A stretch of 64,000 bases of DNA from Paenibacillus sp. Root444D2 (GTDB taxonomy: Bacteria; Bacillota; Bacilli; Paenibacillales; NBRC-103111), in assembly GCF_001426375.1 (NCBI RefSeq), contig NZ_LMEO01000023.1, positions 271,797 to 335,796 on the forward strand, given 5' to 3'. How positions within the stretch are numbered: position 1 is the stretch's first letter; the number at the start of each line of letters is the position of its first letter. The notes beneath the pieces were generated by a model. It made no database searches. It saw nothing but the letters and a program-made list of their open reading frames with translations, and was not told the origin of the DNA. Positions 9,401 to 17,162 of this stretch are shown here, one piece after another. The position numbers and the translations under genes are program-made.

Positions 9401-9534
9401 CACATTCGGGCGGCAGGCAAGGAGTTGGTCTGCGCAATATCGATCGGCGGCTGAAACAAATGTATGGGAATGGATTGCAAATTCAGAGTTATCCGGAGCA
9501 AGGTACGACCGTTTCCTTTGTCATGCCGAAGTGA
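6439..9534 (+). CDS. hybrid sensor kinase with two kinase modules
   Basis: 1031 residues. Order of domains: an N-terminal helix (about 9-27); an extracellular jelly-roll region (about 35-210, GEWEFYPEAF, VPGDWR, YGTYRLRI) of the 7TMR-DISM extracellular type; about seven membrane helices (about 215-420); HisKA with phospho-accepting His445 (SHELRNPLHG); HATPase (NLVHNAVKFTNEG, DTGVGM); a receiver domain with DDD near 705 and phospho-acceptor Asp756 (TDVMMPHMSG); and a second, LytS/YesM-like kinase module with His847 (QPHFLFNALNAI), QPLVENAVRHG and DNGVGM. Start chosen at ATG 6439 because GGGAGTG lies eight bases upstream and the preceding in-frame codons are a recombination remnant. It converges on the BTAD response regulator, the likely partner. 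Ligand unknown; the jelly-roll suggests a carbohydrate. Confidence 0.9.
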   Translation: MIWIKNKNALKYAATFILFLFILLGIRWFWSGFFLTPEHPRAVQGVLDLRGWDFAKSHSITLKGEWEFYPEAFITHEDKGREYPGKRYIQVPGDWRSALPPGSKSSFGYGTYRLRILVSPFLQQSFEFWIQEIQASSTVEFNGQLAGVGQPTEQAKTYTPRRISYTPLYKANGVSEIELLVRVANFENPLNGGIVRDIRFGSDAAINTERWSSIGFQVVTFMILMLHGLYALMLYVFNRQKSFLIFFMLLLVSGLSIMSDNDSLLFVSMPFISYAWALKIKLLSYTSVPFFFLLMVAIFAKLRTNTVLFRAYAVVFVLYSVFVVVMPPPLIYYSIEIKIFRLLYWFPLAWVIYLICKMIARKQPGAAFLLLAATSILSSSAWGLLNPRSVITNVYYPFDVLAAIVSFSAYWFKQYFRNSEENAKLNEQLKMADKLKDDFLANTSHELRNPLHGILNMAQTVLDSEKHALSDKSAKNLELMIIVGRRMSFMLNDLLDLTRLKEGIVRLHLQSVQLQAVASGVFDMVRFMTEGKPIRLVSEIPNEFPPVMADENRFVQIMFNLVHNAVKFTNEGTIIIRAAVKGGKAYISVADTGVGMDAETLQRIFKPYEQGDTGMTAAPGGGIGLGLGICKQLVELHGETLEVISAPGAGTVFTFSLALSDSLFVQPEMEAASILLPAYMETGAAGSNIQYGEDTETPSSRSTDRPIVLAVDDDPFNLKVLEDILTAKSFDIVAVTSGKEALSQLNSRVWDLVITDVMMPHMSGYELTHAIRERYSSSELPILLLTARNNSEDIAAGFLAGANDYVVKPAETMELIARVRALTDVHRSMRERLRMEAAWLQAQIQPHFLFNALNAIAALSDINLNRMRLLLDEFGNYLRSSFNFQNSEQLVPLEQELALVRSYLYIENERFNGNLDIVWEIDVGMRLKIPPLSIQPLVENAVRHGITRRSSGGKILIQITEYEDRSEATITDNGVGMDEETVKGLLRTHSGGRQGVGLRNIDRRLKQMYGNGLQIQSYPEQGTTVSFVMPK

Positions 9535-9547
9535 AGTGTGAGGAGTA

Positions 9548-9700
9548 TCAAGCTTTAGCGTTTGCAGGCGATTGGCTTGGAGAGAGGCGAACGATGTGAT
9601 AGCCTTCCTCCTCAAAGCCAAGTGTCACCTCAAGATCTACTTTGAAAATGGCTCGAACGAGCTGCAGCAAAGCATTGTTAGGGGCGCCTCGCAGCGGCAT
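9548..9700 (-). CDS. 50-codon ORF, possible frameshifted tail of the response regulator
   Basis: Starting at ATG 9700, inside the last codons of the response regulator but in another frame, 50 codons run to TGA 9548-9550. The peptide (MPLRGAPNNALLQLVRAIF, then VDLEVTLGFEEEGYHIVRL) has the look of real protein: heptad-like hydrophobics and an acidic turn. There is no good ribosome binding site. Two readings are possible: a frameshift near 9700 has cut the regulator short and this is its lost tail, or a small translationally coupled gene. I do not recognise a domain in it. Confidence 0.3.
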   Translation of the reverse strand: MPLRGAPNNALLQLVRAIFKVDLEVTLGFEEEGYHIVRLSPSQSPANAKA

Positions 9701-10892
9701 GGATAGTTACCAAAGTTTCCGCTTCGATGCCCTCCTTCGTCACTCTCATTGTGTCATGGGAAATTTCATTCTCGATTAATTCGAACCAGTTTACGAGCTT
9801 GTCGGTCAAGCCGATCTGCAGCTCTTTGGAAAACAGATGATTCAGCTTACGGAAGTGCTTCTCCGCTTCTTTGCGCCGTCCGCTTGCCGTATAAAGCTTC
9901 ATCAGCGCAAGTCCGTTGTCTTCGTTATACGGATCCGCATCCTGAATCCGTTCGTACATCGCGAGCGCTTCCTCCAGCAATCCGGCTTTCTCATAGAATC
10001 GGGATATCGAACTGGCGTTCTTATACCATAGCTTCCGTAGTCTTTCGCGCTCGGTCTCCGCCCATCCAAACCCGTACTCCTGAAAATAGTCCCCTTCATA
10101 AAGCTCAAGCAGCCGCAGCAGCTCGGAATGACTATCGGCCAAATTTCCTCCGCTCGCCTGCCGCAAACCGTTCTCCCATTCATCCACGTCAATCCGAATG
10201 CGGCTTGTGTCCAGCACGTAGCCTTCCTGAATAGTCAGATTGCGGATGGGGATATCGATGACCATTTGCTTCAAGCATTGTCTGATGTGATAAATCGATG
10301 TGTACAGTTGACTCGTCGCCTGTTTCACGTCAAGCTCCGGCCACAGCAGCTCCAGAAGCGTTTCCTTGAGGACGATATTGCCGCGATGGTGCAGCAGATA
10401 AGCAAACAGCTCTTGCGTTTTTGTCGTCCGCCATTTCGGAATTTCCGGAGACCCGCTGCTGTTCTGAAAACGGAGAGATCGAAAACAGAGAACACGGGAA
10501 GGCGCCGTTGATTGGATGTCTTCTTGTTTATGCAATCTTCTTTGCATTAGTCGCTTTATCGTATGATCCAAACGAGCTTGATGCAGCGGCTTAAGCAAAT
10601 AATCGACCGCATCCAGTTCGAACGCTTGGATAGCATATTCGTTATATGCCGTTACAAACACAATATCGATTCCCGGGCAAGCCGCCTGTGCCAATTCCAC
10701 TGCATCAATGCCCGACAGCTCCGGTAAATGAATATCGAAAAATATGACGTCCGGCTGAAGTTCCGGCATTCGCGCAATAGCCTCTCGCGCATTCTGAAAC
10801 GAGCCGACTACCGAAATCAAGGAATACCCAGATAGCATTCGCCGAATCTGATTTAGCACCAGTACTTCGTCATCCACCAATATAATCTTCAT
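9678..10892 (-). CDS. response regulator with SARP-like DNA-binding and BTAD domains
   Basis: 404 residues. The receiver domain occupies about 1-120 with acidic pair Asp7-Asp8, phospho-acceptor Asp53 (FFDIHLPELSG), and the conserved Lys in DYLLKPL. A winged-helix (trans_reg_C-like) segment follows (TTKTQELFAYLLHHRGNIV, LLWPELD, ATSQLYTSIYHIRQCL), then a bacterial transcriptional activation (BTAD) region of TPR-like helices (about 250-375: YEGDYFQEYGFGWAETER, YERIQDADPYNEDNGL). The start at ATG 10892 is supported by GGAG ten bases upstream; GTG 10901 is the alternative. It is convergent with the hybrid kinase at 6439-9534 and a diverged paralogous fragment lies at 2172-2314. Targets are unknown. 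The C-terminus may be frameshifted (see 9548-9700). Confidence 0.88.
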   Translation of the reverse strand: MKIILVDDEVLVLNQIRRMLSGYSLISVVGSFQNAREAIARMPELQPDVIFFDIHLPELSGIDAVELAQAACPGIDIVFVTAYNEYAIQAFELDAVDYLLKPLHQARLDHTIKRLMQRRLHKQEDIQSTAPSRVLCFRSLRFQNSSGSPEIPKWRTTKTQELFAYLLHHRGNIVLKETLLELLWPELDVKQATSQLYTSIYHIRQCLKQMVIDIPIRNLTIQEGYVLDTSRIRIDVDEWENGLRQASGGNLADSHSELLRLLELYEGDYFQEYGFGWAETERERLRKLWYKNASSISRFYEKAGLLEEALAMYERIQDADPYNEDNGLALMKLYTASGRRKEAEKHFRKLNHLFSKELQIGLTDKLVNWFELIENEISHDTMRVTKEGIEAETLVTIHAAARRP

Positions 10893-11081
10893 GTATCTCA
10901 CGCTCCATAAAAATGTATTACATTGTTTTTCAGTGCCATTTGACCCGTTATACCAATACTATCGGGATTTTGGCAATGGATGATTAGAGCTTGTTCGAAC
11001 AAGCCAGGTGCTGCTGCGGAAAAAAAGCTCTGTCATTGGCTAGTTAAAAAGGGAACGGCCCATGCCCAGCAAGCTAAGAAT

Positions 11082-11127
11082 GGAATTAAGAAGGCCCATG
11101 CAATTACGCAGGGGCCTTCTTAATTCC
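11082..11127 (-). terminator. terminator hairpin after the MFS gene
   Basis: GGAATTAAGAAGGCCC pairs base for base with GGGCCTTCTTAATTCC around a 13-base loop. The stem is symmetrical and may act in both directions. A weaker version sits at 1565-1610 beside the MFS pseudogene. Confidence 0.6.
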
Positions 11128-11138
11128 GTAGATTCCTT

Positions 11139-12566
11139 CTAAATATTCGATAAAGCAGCTGCTTCGGACTCCTTCAAGAACATAGTCTTCTTAAGCGTCT
11201 GTCTGCCAAACGAGACATAGTAAATCGCAAGAATAACCAGTTGCAATGCGGCTAGAACGAAGCAGATATTGCTAAAAATAAAGCCAGATGAATAGCTGTA
11301 AAAGGGGTTCCAGTTTGGAATGCCTTGTGACCCAAGATCAACGATTCTACTGTATACGCCGATCGCAATCCCTTGCGAAATGAAGTTGACCATCGCCAGC
11401 ATGCCCATCCCGACGCCAACTTGTTCCATAGGCAAGGTTCTTGAAACCGAATTGGAAATCGCAATGACAATGAAAGATTGCCCGACGTTGCCAAGAATCA
11501 GAAAAACAGCAATGAACAGGGGGGATCCTCCAGTAAAAGTGGAGAGTAAAATAAAACAAGCCAGCAAAAGGCTTGAGGCCACATAAACGACGAACGAGTT
11601 ACCTTTTAGATCCGCGAGTCTACCGCCTCTACGTCCAAATACGGCGGAAGCAACGGCTGCAGGGACCATCGCAAAGCCGATCCAAACGGATGGCAATTCC
11701 TGAATATCTGCTAATAGTAGAGGGCTAAGTACATAGAGTGAGCAGCAAGTGCCGCTGATGAGGAATGAAATGGTCAGTCCGAGTGTGTACTTTTTATTTC
11801 GAAAGAGTTTTGGCGCAATAAAGGGCTCCCCAGCCGTGCAAATTCGAGCAATAAATAACCCTAATGCGAGTAAACCACCTAATAGAAGCCAGATTCCCTT
11901 CGTAACACTTAGCAATAATAAAGCGATTGTGATGGCCAACAGACCGCCGCCAATCCAGTCGAATTTCCCTGTTGACCTTGGCTGTTCATTTCCTAAATAC
12001 TTGCGGTAATAAGGGAGTGTAGCCAATATAAGTAGAGGTACAGCAAATAACCAGCGCCAGTGTACCGTGCTAACTATTAAAGCAGCAACTACAGGCCCGA
12101 GTGCATTACCAAAAGCCAAGCCTACCGCAGTCATACCCAGAGCTGCACCTCTGCGCTCCGGAGCGAAATAACGCAAGGGGATGATCATCGCAATCGCCGG
12201 AATAACCGCAGCGCCGGATGCTTGCAAACATCTGCCGACTAGAGCCATTGCGAATGTTTGTGAGGTCAGCCCGATGAGAGACCCTGCCGTAAATAATAGG
12301 AGTCCGAAGGTAACCAAACTTTTCAGCTTATAGCGGTCAGCCAGCTTCCCGTAGGTGACTGCACCAATCGCATAGATTAGAATGTAGGCAGAAGAGAGCC
12401 AGCTGACCTGGGAAATCGTAAGGGAAAAGTCTTCACTAATCTTGGGCAAGACGATGTTGAACATGATGCCGCTCATCATGGATATAATCAGGGTGAACAT
12501 CAAAACACGCATTAATTTGTCGCCGGTTTGCTGAGGTTCTTGGCTTTGGAGACTCATAAGTTGCAC
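11139..12566 (-). CDS. MFS multidrug exporter, DHA2 (14-helix) type
   Basis: 475 residues with about 14 hydrophobic helices. Family markers visible: MFNIVLPKISEDF in helix 1 with SQVSWLSSAYILIYAIGAVTYGKLADRY (motif A-like loop between helices 2 and 3), GRCLQASGAAVIPAIAMII (motif C-like region before the antiporter segment), and GNALGPVVAALI. This arrangement resembles Tet(K)/Tet(L) and other proton-driven drug exporters. It would pump a hydrophobic compound out of the cell in exchange for protons; the substrate cannot be read from the sequence. It is divided from its tetR-type neighbour by 54 bases and shares a palindromic operator with it, so induction by the exported drug is likely. A 3' fragment of a paralogue is at 1624-2171. 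Confidence 0.9.
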   Translation of the reverse strand: MQLMSLQSQEPQQTGDKLMRVLMFTLIISMMSGIMFNIVLPKISEDFSLTISQVSWLSSAYILIYAIGAVTYGKLADRYKLKSLVTFGLLLFTAGSLIGLTSQTFAMALVGRCLQASGAAVIPAIAMIIPLRYFAPERRGAALGMTAVGLAFGNALGPVVAALIVSTVHWRWLFAVPLLILATLPYYRKYLGNEQPRSTGKFDWIGGGLLAITIALLLLSVTKGIWLLLGGLLALGLFIARICTAGEPFIAPKLFRNKKYTLGLTISFLISGTCCSLYVLSPLLLADIQELPSVWIGFAMVPAAVASAVFGRRGGRLADLKGNSFVVYVASSLLLACFILLSTFTGGSPLFIAVFLILGNVGQSFIVIAISNSVSRTLPMEQVGVGMGMLAMVNFISQGIAIGVYSRIVDLGSQGIPNWNPFYSYSSGFIFSNICFVLAALQLVILAIYYVSFGRQTLKKTMFLKESEAAALSNI

Positions 12567-12582
12567 ATCCTTTTTAAAATTT

Positions 12583-12604
12583 GACTGTCAGTACTGACTG
12601 TCAT
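12583..12604 (-). promoter_or_regulatory. probable TetR operator upstream of the MFS gene
   Basis: A 22-bp near-perfect palindrome, TGACTGTCAGT followed by ACTGACTGTCA, lies 17-38 bases upstream of the MFS start. Its core TGTCAGTACT-ACTG-CA is shared with the palindrome in front of the TetR gene. Confidence 0.8.
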
Positions 12605-12620
12605 TTGGTCTGTAAAAAAA

Positions 12621-13208
12621 CTAGGGTTGTAAGGCCCTAGCAAAAATCTTCACGCTCTCTTGAATAAATGGCTCCAACGAAATGGTTGCGTAATTTTTAT
12701 GGCTGTCGAGATCGTTCATGAACGCCCCGAAATTCATCATCATAAAGGAGAAGGCGTGCATCTCCGGATTTGTGGGAATCATTTTGCCTTTTTCAGACAT
12801 CGTGATGAAATAATTCGTTAAGATGTCCAGCAATTGCAGAGGATGCTTGTGCGTACGCTCCCGGAATCCGGGCAGTTGGCCTTCTTCTTTGAGACTGATC
12901 TGGATCAATTTGCGATTACGGTTCATAATCTCATGGTAGGTTTTACTAACCAGGAGCAGATCCTCTTCCAGATCCCACACGAGCTTTTCACTAAACAGCT
13001 TCTTCATCTCTTCGGCATAATGATAGCGGTCAAATGCGGCTTCGAGCAGCTTCTGTTTACTGCCGAATTGACGAAACAAGGTCTTCTCACTCAGACCTGC
13101 TTCCGTGGCAATTTCAAGGGTAGTTACCCCATTGTAGCCTTTAGCCGCGATCAAATTGAGTGCCGCCAAGAGAAGTCTATCGCTGCTTCCCAGCTTGCTG
13201 CTGTCCAT
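12621..13208 (-). CDS. TetR/AcrR-family repressor
   Basis: 195 residues. The N-terminal helix-turn-helix is typical: RLLLAALNLIAAKGYNGVTTLEIA, then TEAGLSEKTLFRQFGSKQKLLEAAF (residues about 10-60). The C-terminal helical part would bind the inducer. Start at ATG 13208 rather than further upstream because GGAAGAGGG lies eight bases before it. It lies directly upstream of the MFS exporter in the same orientation and has its own palindrome in front; by the usual logic of such pairs it represses both genes until the drug binds. Confidence 0.9.
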   Translation of the reverse strand: MDSSKLGSSDRLLLAALNLIAAKGYNGVTTLEIATEAGLSEKTLFRQFGSKQKLLEAAFDRYHYAEEMKKLFSEKLVWDLEEDLLLVSKTYHEIMNRNRKLIQISLKEEGQLPGFRERTHKHPLQLLDILTNYFITMSEKGKMIPTNPEMHAFSFMMMNFGAFMNDLDSHKNYATISLEPFIQESVKIFARALQP

Positions 13209-13230
13209 GTTATTATCCCTCTTCCACAAC

Positions 13231-13252
13231 AATGTCAGTACTCACTGACATT
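13231..13252 (-). promoter_or_regulatory. probable TetR autoregulatory operator
   Basis: AATGTCAGT and ACTGACATT are nine-base arms around a four-base centre (22 bp in all), 23-44 bases upstream of the TetR start. The half-site ATGTCAGT/ACTGACA matches the palindrome upstream of the MFS gene at 12583-12604. Confidence 0.8.
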
Positions 13253-13297
13253 ATAATAGACTGGATATGGAATAAAGTCAATGTGTGTATATCCTGC

Positions 13298-14149
13298 TTA
13301 GCCAAAAAAGCTAATGATCAGAATACCGATCAAGATAAGAATCGAGCAAATAATTCGCAGTGTGCCTTGCTTTTCTTTGAGCACAACAATGCCTAGAATC
13401 GTAGCAAAGACAGTGCCAATCTCACGAATTGGTGAGATATGGGCGACAGGGGCATATTTCATGGCGAACAAAAATAACAAATAGGATCCGGGATTGAGGA
13501 TCGCACCCAGTAAAATGATCTTGGCATTCAGCTTCCATTCGACGCGAAGTTGTTTAGAAGCGAGTACAATCGGCGTCAGCGCAGCCATGAACCCGATATT
13601 CGTAACCTCCAATAAAGAGATAGCCGAGACATGCTGAAGGTTGATGCGATCAACAAAAACGTAGCATGTCGTACATAGGCCGACACTAAGGGCCATAAGG
13701 AACGGTTTAACAGTTCCGGCGGATGCCTTATTACGGGTGAAAATACCGCTAAGCCAGATGAAACCAAAGACCATGCAGAGCAGGCCTATCCAACCATAAA
13801 TTGATAAGGATTCACGAAGGAACAAGACGCTGCCAATGGGAATGAAGAGCGTGCTGGTGCCTCGCATAATCGGATACACCTGGGACAGGTCGCCCATATT
13901 GTAGGTACGTGCCAACAACAGGGAGTAAACGCTTTGCAAACACGCAGATAAAAGTAAGAATCCGTAGGCTTTTAGAGATAAAGGGGTAAGCCACAGCTCT
14001 CTGATTAAGTAAGGAAGAAGTCCGATTGTGGTTACCATCATGATGGACCATAGGAAGACGCTTTTATTCTGGCTTCTTTTGGTGAATAAGCTCCAGACCG
14101 CGTGGGTAAGACCTGAAGCTACGACTAGTAAAATTGAAACGATAAACAA
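13298..14149 (-). CDS. EamA/DMT-family transporter
   Basis: 283 residues with about ten hydrophobic helices arranged as two EamA halves (first half about 1-135, ending WIGLLCMVFGFIWLSG; second half about 145-283, with YAPVAHISPIREIGTVFATILG and VLKEKQG near the end). These are drug/metabolite exporters or nucleotide-sugar-type carriers of the inner membrane; substrate unknown. A TTG start at 14149 has TTGGAGAT eight bases upstream. It begins 27 bases after the phosphoesterase gene stop, so the two are probably one transcript. Confidence 0.85.
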   Translation of the reverse strand: MFIVSILLVVASGLTHAVWSLFTKRSQNKSVFLWSIMMVTTIGLLPYLIRELWLTPLSLKAYGFLLLSACLQSVYSLLLARTYNMGDLSQVYPIMRGTSTLFIPIGSVLFLRESLSIYGWIGLLCMVFGFIWLSGIFTRNKASAGTVKPFLMALSVGLCTTCYVFVDRINLQHVSAISLLEVTNIGFMAALTPIVLASKQLRVEWKLNAKIILLGAILNPGSYLLFLFAMKYAPVAHISPIREIGTVFATILGIVVLKEKQGTLRIICSILILIGILIISFFG

Positions 14150-14176
14150 GCGATCATCTCCAAACCTTGAGAGAAG

Positions 14177-15127
14177 TTAAACGTTGGGGTTGTGTTCGGG
14201 TTGATCCTTGATTACCGTTCCGTCAGCCAGTCGCAGCCAGGATTCCAAAGAACGCTCGCCTTCGCGAAGTCGAATCATCCTGGCACCGCGAGGGAAGTCT
14301 TCTTTGCCATAGGTATTGTAGCCTGTTGCTCTTCCGTAGCAGAGACGTACTCCGTGAAGCTCGCCCCAATAATCGTTGACGTGGTCGTGGCCGCAGAAGG
14401 TTCCGATGACATCGCCCATTTCTACCATGGCTGTAAATAGTCCTGAGTTAACGGGGGAGCAACAGACATTCTCAAACTTGTTGCCATAGCACGTCTCATT
14501 CTCCCAAACTTGTTTATATTCCGGAAGCGGGATGTGAAAGAAAGCCAAGGCAGGGTATGCCTGCGCCCCAATGCTCGATTGGAGCTTACGGGATTCCTCC
14601 CTGTACCAGTCGATCTGATTGCTACGAATCCAATCATAACCTTGGATATGCGGCAGCGGAGAACGATCCCCGGAATCAAAGAAGTACAAAGCGGCAGCAG
14701 TCTGACCATCGGAGCCCGAAATGGACAACGTATAGTTGCCGACACCATTAATTTCTTCTGGTCCTCGCTGGGTAGCGGTATGGGGATGCTCCAGCACTGT
14801 ATGCATGAGCTCATCTCTAGTGATGGTAGTTTCTGTATCGTGGTTGCCGAACACAACTGCCCATGGAATACCGCGAGATTCGGTCGTGTGAACGGCATCG
14901 CGAAACGCTTGATGCGGTTGCTCGCAAACAGGTTCACCGGAAGCCCCGTTTCCTGTATAAATGACGTCGCCTGTAAATACGACAAGGTCAGGATGCTCGG
15001 CGTCTAGCACTTCTTCCATTAGACGACGTGTTTGCTGATCCTCATCCCCACCATTTTCCCAATGTAAATCGGTGAACTGGGCAATCGTAAAAGTCCGATC
15101 TTCACGAAAGGCAAGCTGATGCTGCAC
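14177..15127 (-). CDS. calcineurin-like metallophosphoesterase
   Basis: 316 residues with the metal-binding blocks of the metallophosphatase fold in order: FTDLHW (D-x-H near residue 19), VVFTGDVIY (G-D), VFGNHDTE (G-N-H-D/E), AFFHIPLPE (H) and FCGHDHVNDY (G-H-x-H). The dinuclear metal site hydrolyses phosphoesters; similar single-domain proteins (YvnB/Icc-like) act on nucleotides or phospholipid-linked substrates, but this one cannot be assigned. No signal peptide, so probably cytoplasmic. GTG start with AGGGGG upstream. First gene of a probable pair with the DMT transporter. Confidence 0.88.
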   Translation of the reverse strand: MQHQLAFREDRTFTIAQFTDLHWENGGDEDQQTRRLMEEVLDAEHPDLVVFTGDVIYTGNGASGEPVCEQPHQAFRDAVHTTESRGIPWAVVFGNHDTETTITRDELMHTVLEHPHTATQRGPEEINGVGNYTLSISGSDGQTAAALYFFDSGDRSPLPHIQGYDWIRSNQIDWYREESRKLQSSIGAQAYPALAFFHIPLPEYKQVWENETCYGNKFENVCCSPVNSGLFTAMVEMGDVIGTFCGHDHVNDYWGELHGVRLCYGRATGYNTYGKEDFPRGARMIRLREGERSLESWLRLADGTVIKDQPEHNPNV

Positions 15128-15418
15128 GATAATTTCCCCCTATAAGTTGTATTTTTGTAGTAATCATGTTGTTTCTTTATTAAATATTGTTGTTTGTTGG
15201 CTATTGTATCGCTGGTTTGCTATACTGTCAATGAAGAATTTTGTTGATAAAATGAGTGAATGAAAGAATGAAATCGCTTCCGAGAGTATGGATCGTAGGG
15301 ACAGTTTTTTTCACAAAAAAGAGCGATTAAGCAAGAAATGCCGATATACGGTACAGAGCAACAACCGTATCTTTATAATCAATCAACATATTAATTGTAA
15401 GTAAGAGGAGACTACATA
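15128..15418. promoter_or_regulatory. divergent promoter region, phosphoesterase / GH123-like gene
   Basis: 291 bases between two divergent genes, AT-rich with TTGTTG-type repeats. A cre-like 14-mer, TGAAATCGCTTCCG at 15269-15282, matches the CcpA consensus at 12 of 14 positions but lacks the purine before CG, so I rate it weak. The strong ribosome binding site AAGAGGAG precedes the GH123-like gene. Confidence 0.35.
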
Positions 15419-17068
15419 ATGACTGATAAAAAGGTTGAATTACGGTGCTTGAATTCTTTGGCTAAAGTTATCGCTCATCATGAACTCGATTCCCGTTATT
15501 TCCTTGAACGAGCAACAACGTTCAGTAACGAAATTTACTCGTTTCAGGTAGCCTATCGATCGGAGCAGCTTATTAAAGGTATACGCATCGAAATCGAATC
15601 ACCTCTAGCCGAGTGTACGACGGTACGAAAAGTAGGATTGGTGCCAAGTGAATTAGCATGTTATGGCGATCATGATGATTATGTCATCAGTGATCAACCT
15701 GGACTGTATCCTGATCCGTTGATGCCTTTGGATGTCCATGGTGAGGTGGCTTTACCTGGGAGCTGGAGCTCTCTATGGATAACGGTGGATCTCAAAAATC
15801 AACATTCTGAGGGTGTGTATCCAATTGATGTGATATTGCTATCTGCTGATGGCAATCGGATGGGTTCAGAACGCATCGATTTGCACGTACTAAGCGGTTC
15901 TTTGCCCAAGCAAAAGTTGATTCGAACCGAATGGTTCCATACCGATTGTTTGGCGAATCATTACAATGTGAATGTCTTCAGCGAAGAGCATTGGACACTT
16001 ATAGAGCAATATGTTCAAACTGCGGTCAAACAAGGGATCAATATGATTTTAACACCATTATTCACCCCTCCATTGGATACAGAAGTTGGCGGTGAGCGAA
16101 CGACTGTGCAGTTAGTGGATGTCCAGCGTGATGAGAATGGGTACCGATTTGATTTTCGCTTACTGGAGAGATGGATAGCACTTGGTGAACGCTGCGGGGT
16201 TGAATATTATGAGTTTTCTCATTTATTTACGCAATGGGGGGCACAGTTTGCACCCAAAATCATGGCTGCGGAAAAGGGGCAGCTGAAGCGAATATTTGGT
16301 TGGGAAACAGACGCGACTGGAGAAGAATATGGTAAGTTCCTAGAGGCGCTTTTACCAGAGTTGGATCGGTTTATCAAAAAGCAGGGCATTCAGGATCGCG
16401 TATTTTTCCATGTTTCGGACGAACCGACCTTGGACAATTTGGAATCGTATAGAGCAGCCAGTAGACGGTTGAGCCAGTTCCTTCAAGGCTATCCTACGTT
16501 CGATGCGCTTTCAGACTATGAATTTTATGCGCATGGCCTTGTAAACACACCAGTGGTTGCCAACAATCATATCGATTCATTTATTAGCCATGGCGTGGAA
16601 AACCTTTGGACTTATTATTGCTGTGCGCAGTACAAGAAAGTATCAAATCGATTCTTTGCCTTTCCTTCGGAGAGAAATCGGATCATTGGATTCCAGTTAT
16701 ATAAATTTAATATACGAGGATTTTTACACTGGGGGTATAACTTCTGGTATTCGCAATATGCACGTAAAATGGTGAATCCATTCGTCCAAACGGATGCAGA
16801 TCGAGCTTTTCCATCTGGGGATGCCTTTCTTGTATATCCAGGAGAAACGGGGCCTATCGAATCTATTCGAATGGTTGTATTTTATGAAGCTTTGCAAGAT
16901 GTAAGGGCGCTTGAAAGGTTAGAAGGTTTGATTGGCCGCGAAAAAACGATTGCTATGATGGAAGAAGACCTTGCTGTGCCATTAACATTCAGCGATTATC
17001 CACATGAACCCGACTGGATTATCAAGAAACGTGAGCAGATCAATCAACTTATAGCATCGCTGGCTTAA
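15419..17068 (+). CDS. GH123-like (DUF4091) glycoside hydrolase
   Basis: 549 residues, no signal peptide, so cytoplasmic. The N-terminal about 165 residues form a beta-sandwich-like region (FSNEIYSFQVAYRSEQ); a TIM-barrel-like catalytic part follows. The adjacent pair Asp334-Glu335 in FHVSDEPTLDN matches the neighbouring Asp-Glu dyad used by GH123 beta-N-acetylgalactosaminidases, where the Glu is the acid and the Asp stabilises the substrate acetamido group. Tryptophans and aromatics in ENLWTYYCC and FLHWGYNFWYSQ fit a sugar-binding cleft near the C-terminus. The downstream DeoR regulator and Lpl-type importer suggest it cleaves an imported oligosaccharide. The exact sugar is uncertain; GalNAc specificity is inferred from the family. 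Confidence 0.8.
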   Translation: MTDKKVELRCLNSLAKVIAHHELDSRYFLERATTFSNEIYSFQVAYRSEQLIKGIRIEIESPLAECTTVRKVGLVPSELACYGDHDDYVISDQPGLYPDPLMPLDVHGEVALPGSWSSLWITVDLKNQHSEGVYPIDVILLSADGNRMGSERIDLHVLSGSLPKQKLIRTEWFHTDCLANHYNVNVFSEEHWTLIEQYVQTAVKQGINMILTPLFTPPLDTEVGGERTTVQLVDVQRDENGYRFDFRLLERWIALGERCGVEYYEFSHLFTQWGAQFAPKIMAAEKGQLKRIFGWETDATGEEYGKFLEALLPELDRFIKKQGIQDRVFFHVSDEPTLDNLESYRAASRRLSQFLQGYPTFDALSDYEFYAHGLVNTPVVANNHIDSFISHGVENLWTYYCCAQYKKVSNRFFAFPSERNRIIGFQLYKFNIRGFLHWGYNFWYSQYARKMVNPFVQTDADRAFPSGDAFLVYPGETGPIESIRMVVFYEALQDVRALERLEGLIGREKTIAMMEEDLAVPLTFSDYPHEPDWIIKKREQINQLIASLA

Positions 17069-17162
17069 GGATGAAGCCGATCCGTTGACATCGTAAGCGC
17101 CACCTTATAAACTGGATGAAAACAACAGGAAACATCACCATGTGGATATCATCGGTCAATAG

